The position numbers were made by a program, and so were the translations under genes. Shown here piece after piece: positions 58,857 to 64,000 of a stretch of 64,000 nucleotides of DNA; position 1 is the stretch's first letter, and the number at the start of each line of letters is the position of its first letter. The notes under the pieces are model-generated. The model saw only the letters and a list, made by a program, of their open reading frames with translations, did no database searches and was not told the origin of the DNA. This DNA comes from Gemmatimonadota bacterium (lineage in GTDB: Bacteria; Gemmatimonadota; Gemmatimonadetes; Gemmatimonadales; Gemmatimonadaceae), in assembly GCA_020161135.1 (NCBI GenBank), contig JAIUOB010000005.1, positions 589,446-653,445 of the forward strand, read 5' to 3'.

Positions 58857-61151
58857 ATGGCCTCGCGGCTGCGGATATTCCCGCGGTGGCGCGGCGCATG
58901 CCTGTACGTGGTCTGGAGCGCCCTGGTGCTCGCGGTGAGCGCCGTGGCCGCCCGACCGCTGGAGGCGCAGCGGGCCGCGCGCTGCGGAGCGGCCGAGCGC
59001 GTGCGCGCCGTGTCGTTCGACGGCAGCCCGCACTTCGACGACCTCACGATGGCCGCCAGCATCGTGACGCACGAGCCGGGGCTGCTCACGCGCTGGTTCC
59101 GCATCGGGAAGGGCGAGTGTGTCGATTCGATCGAGGTGCAGCGGGATGCGCTGCGGCTGGCCATCCTGCATCGACAGGCCGGGTGGTTTCAGGCGTCGGT
59201 CGACGGCGTCCTCGCGCGCGGCCGCGACGGGGTGCGTGTCACCTTCGCCATCACGCCGGGGCCCGAGGTGCGCCTCGACAGCGCCCGTGTGCGCGGCTTG
59301 CCCGAGGTCGACCTGCGGCGTCCCCTCGATGCGGCCGTGCGTGCGCTCGAGGGCAAGCGGCTCGACCGCAACCAGGTCGACACGGCACTCTCCAACCTGC
59401 TCGGGCGTCTGCGTGACGTCGGCTATGCGCGCGCGCGCATTCCCGAGGGGCGCATCACGATCGACACCGCCGCTGCCACCGCAATGCTCGATGTGACGGT
59501 GGTGCCGGGGACGCGGGTGCGCCTCGGGGAGGTGGCCATTCGGGTGCAACCGATCACGCCGGGGCGCCCGCGTGTCGACAGCAGCGACGTGGCCGGCCTG
59601 CTCGACCTTCGTCCCGGCGATCGCTACCGCGCGACCGCCCTCATCGACGCGCAGCAGACGCTGTATCGGTCCGAGGCCTTCCGCCTGGTGTTGCTCGACA
59701 CCGTGCAGCACGCGCTGCCCGGCGTCACCGACAGCGCGAGCCGCGCTGCCGCCGTGGCCGCGGGCGCCGACAGCCTGCTCGACCTGCGCATCACCGTGGC
59801 GGAAGCGCGCACGCGCTCGGCGCGGCTGGGCATGGGGTGGGCCACGCAGGACTGCGTGCGCATGCAGGGACGCCTCACCGATCGCGGCTTCCTCGGCGTC
59901 GGTCGGCGCATGGAGCTGTCGATGCGCCTGTCCAAGCTGGGTGTGGGCGACCCGGCCGACGTGGCGCCGGCGCTCTGTTCGCAGGCGCTGCGCCGCGACC
60001 CGTTCAGCGCGCGCCTCAACTACTACGTGGGGACCACCTTCAGCGCCGCGCGCCTGCTGCGCGCGAGCCTCGTGCCCTCACTCTCGGTGTACAGCGAGCG
60101 CCGCGGCGAGCCGTTTGCCTACCTGCGCGAGACGTCGGTGGGCGCGCTGGCCGAAGTCGTGCAGCGCATGTCGCCGCGCACCGCGCTCAGCCTCGGCTTC
60201 CAGTACGAGAACGGCAAGACGACCACCGACCCCGTGGTCTCCTGCACGCGCTTCGGCCTCTGCCGGCCCGAGGAAGTCGTGCTGTCGCAGTTCGGGCGCG
60301 GCATCGGCATCGTGAGTTCGGGACTCACGCACGATCGCACCAACGATGTGACCAACCCGAGCCGTGGCTGGCGCGCGCGCACCGAGGCGCGGGCCGGCGA
60401 GACGTACTCCGAGATCGTCTCATCGCTGCGCTTCTATCGCACCACCGGCGAGGTGGCGGGCTTCTGGCGCATGCTGCGCGGCATCGCCGCGGTCCGGGTG
60501 CAGATGGCCGGGGTGTTTGCACCCGGGGCGACGCTGGTCGATGGCACACCGCTGCTGCCACAACAGGAGCGGCTGTTCGTGGGCGGACAGAATTCGGTGC
60601 GCGGCTATCAGCAGAACCTGCTCGGTCCGGTCGTGTACGTCGTGTCGCAGGTGCGGGACACCGTGAACGACGACGGCTCAGCCGGCGTGGTCGTGTCGCA
60701 GGGCGGCGCGTTCGATCGCGCGGTGCCGCGCGGTGGCACGGCCATGGTGGTCGGCAACCTCGAATGGCGCCGCGGCTTTCGGGTGATCGCCGAGGAAGTG
60801 CAGCTTGCCGCGTTCGTCGACGCGGGGTCGCTGTGGGAGTCGCGCGGCCAGCGCTTCCGGTGGAGCGACCTGCGGACGACGCCGGGACTGGGGCTGCGTG
60901 TGCTCACGCCGCTCGGCCCCTTCCGCATCGATGTCGGCTATCGCCCCTACGCGGCGCTCACCGGACGCGCGCTCTACTTCGCGCCGGCCGGCACCAACGG
61001 TGACCAGATCCTGTGCGCGAGTCCGCGCGTCGCCGGCGCCGACGGCGACTACACCGACGTCTTCGCCTGTCCGGCCACGTTTCGGCCACGCTCCTCCGGG
61101 AGCCTGTTGTCACGCCTCGTGTTCCACTTCGGCCTGGGGCAGGCGTTCTGA
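58857..61151 (+). CDS. tamA: Omp85-superfamily outer-membrane protein (TamA/BamA-like)
   Basis: 764 aa. A signal sequence ends near LEAQR. POTRA-like repeats span about 45-320 (RAVSFDGSPHFDDLTMAASI, LGEVAIRVQPITPG). A 16-strand barrel follows with the lid motif NSVRGYQQN and C-terminal VFHFGLGQAF ending in Phe. Gene order with a TamB-like gene overlapping by TGATG supports a TamA role in exporting lipids or proteins to the outer membrane. Confidence 0.88.
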   Translation: MASRLRIFPRWRGACLYVVWSALVLAVSAVAARPLEAQRAARCGAAERVRAVSFDGSPHFDDLTMAASIVTHEPGLLTRWFRIGKGECVDSIEVQRDALRLAILHRQAGWFQASVDGVLARGRDGVRVTFAITPGPEVRLDSARVRGLPEVDLRRPLDAAVRALEGKRLDRNQVDTALSNLLGRLRDVGYARARIPEGRITIDTAAATAMLDVTVVPGTRVRLGEVAIRVQPITPGRPRVDSSDVAGLLDLRPGDRYRATALIDAQQTLYRSEAFRLVLLDTVQHALPGVTDSASRAAAVAAGADSLLDLRITVAEARTRSARLGMGWATQDCVRMQGRLTDRGFLGVGRRMELSMRLSKLGVGDPADVAPALCSQALRRDPFSARLNYYVGTTFSAARLLRASLVPSLSVYSERRGEPFAYLRETSVGALAEVVQRMSPRTALSLGFQYENGKTTTDPVVSCTRFGLCRPEEVVLSQFGRGIGIVSSGLTHDRTNDVTNPSRGWRARTEARAGETYSEIVSSLRFYRTTGEVAGFWRMLRGIAAVRVQMAGVFAPGATLVDGTPLLPQQERLFVGGQNSVRGYQQNLLGPVVYVVSQVRDTVNDDGSAGVVVSQGGAFDRAVPRGGTAMVVGNLEWRRGFRVIAEEVQLAAFVDAGSLWESRGQRFRWSDLRTTPGLGLRVLTPLGPFRIDVGYRPYAALTGRALYFAPAGTNGDQILCASPRVAGADGDYTDVFACPATFRPRSSGSLLSRLVFHFGLGQAF

Positions 61152-61660
61152 TGACGCCGCCGCCGGACACGCCGCGCGTCACGGGCACCCGTCGTCGTGT
61201 CCGACGCCTGTGGTGGGTCGCCGCCGTCATTGCCGGGGTGGGCGGCGTGGGGGAGGGCGCGTACCTGTGGGTCACGCGCAGTGCGACCGGGCGCGCGTGG
61301 TTGCTGCGCACGCTCGTCTCGCAGACGAACGCCGTGTTCAAGGGCCGTGGGCGTCTGGTGGTGGGCTCGCTGCGCGGTGTGGCGGGCGGGCGCCTCGCGC
61401 TCGATGCCGTGGCGCTGCAGGACAGCGCGGGCGTGCCCATCGTGTCAGTCAAGCAGCTCACCGCACGCCTCGATCTCAGCGCGCTACTCGGCAAGGCGGT
61501 GCGCCTCCGTGAGCTCTCGCTCGACGGGGTTACGATCGACCTGCGGCAGGATGCCACAGGGCGGCCGTGGAACATCGCCTACCTGCTCTCCGGTGACACG
61601 ACGACGCGGCGGGACACCACGGCCGCATTCGGCGACGACGTGCGCGTCGAGCGCATCGGT
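61151..61660 (+). pseudogene. tamB: TamB N-terminal fragment, broken at junction
   Basis: About 165 residues of a TamB/AsmA-like protein: TM anchor (WWVAAVIAGVGGVGEG), then LRTLVSQTNAVFKGRGRLVVGSLRG, ALQDSAGVPIVSVKQL and LSLDGVTIDLRQD. Homologues run over 1,000 aa. The TamB-like text ends near 61650 and the frame continues to 62062 through antisense transposase and unrelated sequence. Either truncated in nature or joined wrongly in assembly. Confidence 0.75.
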
Positions 61661-61786
61661 CTTGTGGTCGCCCGTATCCAGGCCCCGGGACCGCGCGCTG
61701 AGCGTCGCCGGGACGTCCACGACGTGCTCACCGTAAGCCAACAGCCGTTGCGCCAAGAGGCGGCCGGCGCCGTTGGTGCCCCACCA
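61643..61786 (-). pseudogene. IS110-family transposase fragment
   Basis: On the minus strand about 48 residues match the IS110 DEDD transposase centre: GTNGAGRLLAQRLLA, EHVVDVPATLSARSRGL and HKTDALDA. The N-terminal part and the whole C-terminal Ser-containing domain are missing. Its KTDALDA end coincides with the end of TamB-like sequence. Confidence 0.7.
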
Positions 61787-62238
61787 TTGATGAGCGACAT
61801 CAATCGCGGGTGGGCAGCCGCGAGGAGAGCGTCCGCCGATCACCTGGACCAAGTCTTGCCGCACACCGGTCCAACCGACAATCGTCAAGTACCCGTGAGG
61901 CGACCATCGCCTCGAGGCGGAAGCCTTGGGGACCGGGCGACGCGTGCTGCAGCGACGACGTGTACGGGTGCCTGGTTGAGCGAAGCCGGCTCGGATGGAG
62001 CGCACTGGCCGACCCGTCATGCCATGAACGCTCGGGTTCGCGTCCCGACGCCGAGGCCGTGATGACGTCGTTGGCTGCAGGCCACGGCGGCGGGCTGAGG
62101 GGACACTGTGTGGTCGGGCACGATCCGGCCCCGGCAGAACTGCGCCGTCGTAGCGTGGCTGTCGCCGGGGTCGTGCGCGACGATGACGGGTTCGTGCCCC
62201 CGGCCGGGAAGGGACCGGCCTGTGGGCCGGGTTGCGGC
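61787..62238. other. Stretch without recognised gene after the junction
   Basis: Both strands have open frames, but all are Arg/Ser/Pro-rich and none matches a family I know. It may hold decayed insertion-sequence remains and the promoter of the hydrolase. Confidence 0.5.
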
Positions 62239-63786
62239 ATGTCACAACCAACGTCCACGTTCACCTCCTCCACAGCGCGGTCGCGAACGGCTGCCAGGTT
62301 GCCAGAGGTAGCCGGGTCGGCCGTGGTGCGCCGCGGCTGGGTCACTGCCGTCGTCTTCGCCTCAGGCTGGGGCGCCCTGGCTGGCGTGCTGACCCCCAGA
62401 ACCCCCCAAACCACGGCCTCAGCGCTGACCTCGATCATCGTCAGCCTCGCCGTGGGGGTCGCGGCGGGCCTGCTCACCCGGTCCCGCTGGGCCATCCTCG
62501 TGGTTCCGGTCGTGTTCGCGGTGAGCTTCGAGATCGCCCGAATCCCGGTGGACGGCCCGACCGTGGACACGGCGCACTTCAGCACGTATGGAGTGTTTGC
62601 CCTGGTCGTCGGGCGCGGCTTCCACGCCCTGCTGTCCCTGTTGCCGATGGCCATGGGTGCCGCCTGGGGCGCGTTGGCCCAGGCCCGTCGCCACGGGCAT
62701 CTCCACGCCGGGCGCGGGCGCTCGGTCCTACGGTGGACGGCGGTCACGGCATCCGTGGTCCTGCTCCTCGGTCTCACGATCGCGGTCGCCCGATCGTCGT
62801 CAACGGCCCAGATCACCGGCGCGGACGGCCGGCCGGTGCCCGCCAGCATCGCGGAACTGACGTCCATCGACGTCAACGGCCACGAGCTGGGGCTGATGAT
62901 CCGGGGCCACGACACCGCCAACCCGGTGCTGCTCTTCCTCGCGGGAGGCCCGGGCGGCTCCGAGCTGGGGGCCATGCGCAACCACCTGCCCGCGCTCGAA
63001 GAGCACTTCACCGTGGCCACGCTCGACCAGCGCGGCACGGGAACCTCCTACCCGGCGCTCGACCCGACCGACACCTACACGCTCCAGGCGGCGATCGCCG
63101 ACGCGGTCGCGACGACCAACTACCTCAGGAGTCGCTTCGGCGTCGACCGGGTGCTGCTGGTGGGCCAGTCGTGGGGGACGATCCTCGGCGTGCTCACCGT
63201 CCGCCACGAACCCACCCTCTACTCGGCGTTCGTGGGTGCAGGCCAGATGGTCAGCCCCCTGCAGACCGACCGCATCTTCTACACCGACACCCTCGCGTGG
63301 GCCCGGACACGCGGGCAGGCGGGGTTGGCCACCGAGCTCGAGGAGATCGGGCCACCGCCGTACACCTCGATGCTCGACTACGAGACCGCGCTGTCCTACG
63401 AACACGAGGTCTACCCCTACGACCACACGGGCAACAGCGAAGGAGAAGGCGGCTTCTCGGAGAACTTCCTCGTCCCGGAGTACACCCTGGTCGACCAGGT
63501 GCACCTGTTGGCCGGCTTCATGGACACCTTCGCAGCCCTGTACCCGCGGATCCAGGACGTCGACCTTCGGCGGGACGCTCCCACGCTGGAGGTCCCGGTG
63601 TTCTTCGTGCAGGGTGCTCATGAGGCTCCAGGGCGCGCGGAGCCGTTCTCGCAGTGGTACGCCGGGCTGACCGCTCCGACGAAGGAGCTGGTCGTGCTCG
63701 ACCGCTCCGGCCACCGGCCTCTCTTCGAGCAGCCCGACGAGTTCGTCGAGTTCATGACCACACACGTGCAGCCTGCCATCCGCTGA
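62239..63786 (+). CDS. Membrane-anchored alpha/beta hydrolase
   Basis: 515 aa. About four TM helices are in residues 30-195 (VTAVVFASGWGALAGVL, IIVSLAVGVAAGLL, ALVVGRGFHALLSLLPMAM, ASVVLLLGLTIAVA). The hydrolase domain has the oxyanion strand LFLAGGPGG, DQRGTGTSYP, nucleophile Ser in GQSWGT and final His in RSGHRPLFEQP, as in proline-iminopeptidase-type enzymes. Style and codon use look actinobacterial, unlike the upstream 61 kb. ATG 62239 is uncertain; GTG 62323 is possible. Confidence 0.82.
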   Translation: MSQPTSTFTSSTARSRTAARLPEVAGSAVVRRGWVTAVVFASGWGALAGVLTPRTPQTTASALTSIIVSLAVGVAAGLLTRSRWAILVVPVVFAVSFEIARIPVDGPTVDTAHFSTYGVFALVVGRGFHALLSLLPMAMGAAWGALAQARRHGHLHAGRGRSVLRWTAVTASVVLLLGLTIAVARSSSTAQITGADGRPVPASIAELTSIDVNGHELGLMIRGHDTANPVLLFLAGGPGGSELGAMRNHLPALEEHFTVATLDQRGTGTSYPALDPTDTYTLQAAIADAVATTNYLRSRFGVDRVLLVGQSWGTILGVLTVRHEPTLYSAFVGAGQMVSPLQTDRIFYTDTLAWARTRGQAGLATELEEIGPPPYTSMLDYETALSYEHEVYPYDHTGNSEGEGGFSENFLVPEYTLVDQVHLLAGFMDTFAALYPRIQDVDLRRDAPTLEVPVFFVQGAHEAPGRAEPFSQWYAGLTAPTKELVVLDRSGHRPLFEQPDEFVEFMTTHVQPAIR

Positions 63787-64000
63787 AGACTCCGCGAGCG
63801 TGGCCCAGCCGCCATGGAAGGCACCGCCTCCTACCCGAGGTCATGCGACCACCTACGCCCCACCCTGCTCGTCAGCCGCACCAGGAGTTGCGTCACCGCG
63901 CCGCGGCGTGGTCTCACCTGAGTGGCTGCGGCTGACGTGCCGCTCACCAGGTCGCGAGCTGGCGGCTCCTCCCGTCCACGATTTCGGTGACGTGGTCAGC

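Noticed and set aside
61800..63038. 412-aa minus-strand protein at the right end
   Set aside because: Ser/Arg/Pro-rich antisense of the alpha/beta hydrolase, no recognisable domain.

Overview
This is a high-GC bacterial chromosome segment (1 to about 61,640). The gene families suggest a member of the Gemmatimonadota: an M56/BlaR1 protein ending in a TonB-plug-like domain, a propeller-type hybrid histidine kinase, a DUF5916 outer-membrane barrel, a Cu-monooxygenase/cytochrome protein and many Tat/lipoprotein signals. This is inference from family content, not a phylogenetic test. Genes are tightly packed, and many neighbours are joined by ATGA, GTGA, TTGA or TGATG overlaps.

Region 1 (1-1,263): the 3' part of an MFS transporter, then tRNA-Gly(CCC). 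Region 2 (1,222-14,613): an integrated element bounded by a 44-bp direct repeat that copies the 3' part of that tRNA. It carries two cargo genes, a tyrosine integrase, XRE regulators, an excisionase, a run of small genes leading from a RepA-like ATPase, and a 1,201-aa phage tail tape-measure protein next to the right end. I recognise no capsid, terminase or portal gene. A dense 120-bp palindrome cluster in the 3' end of the repA-like gene is a candidate origin.

Region 3 (14,636-18,540): a metallophosphoesterase and a BlaI/M56 regulatory pair. Region 4 (18,556-19,268): a four-helix-bundle (S23/IVP-type) gene between two arrays of 7-bp repeats. Region 5 (19,283-29,090): a GMC oxidoreductase with gluconate-dehydrogenase-type subunit 3 and a TIM-barrel isomerase, a DUF4403 lipoprotein, a short-chain dehydrogenase, MtgA, a lipid A acyltransferase, a CDF transporter and a PNPOx-like flavoprotein. 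Region 6 (29,092-36,169): PPK2, a very large hybrid kinase, a glycosyl-hydrolase-like lipoprotein and tRNA-Pro(GGG). Region 7 (36,303-40,473): a serine hydrolase, then an ECF sigma, membrane anti-sigma-like and TPR/HEAT operon.

Region 8 (40,450-47,301, minus strand): a six-gene operon with an FMN-binding domain protein, ApbE flavin transferase, RnfD/NqrB-like membrane protein, DUF4159 protein, luciferase-like monooxygenase and dCache hybrid kinase. It is probably a flavinylated extracytoplasmic redox module with its own sensor. Region 9 (47,430-55,017): an FHA protein, a Cu-monooxygenase/cytochrome lipoprotein with a DUF5916 barrel, a zinc-ribbon/SH3 protein with a GspG pseudopilin, and an Rrf2 regulator coupled to GluQ-RS. 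Region 10 (55,040-58,630, minus strand): an M20 peptidase, two Rieske proteins and two membrane proteins. Region 11 (58,857-about 61,660): TamA and the start of TamB.

At about 61,644-61,663 the TamB frame runs straight into an IS110 transposase fragment. The remaining DNA encodes an alpha/beta hydrolase of actinobacterial appearance. This is either a real insertion/transfer boundary or an assembly chimera. The last 214 bases (63,787-64,000) hold nothing I recognise.
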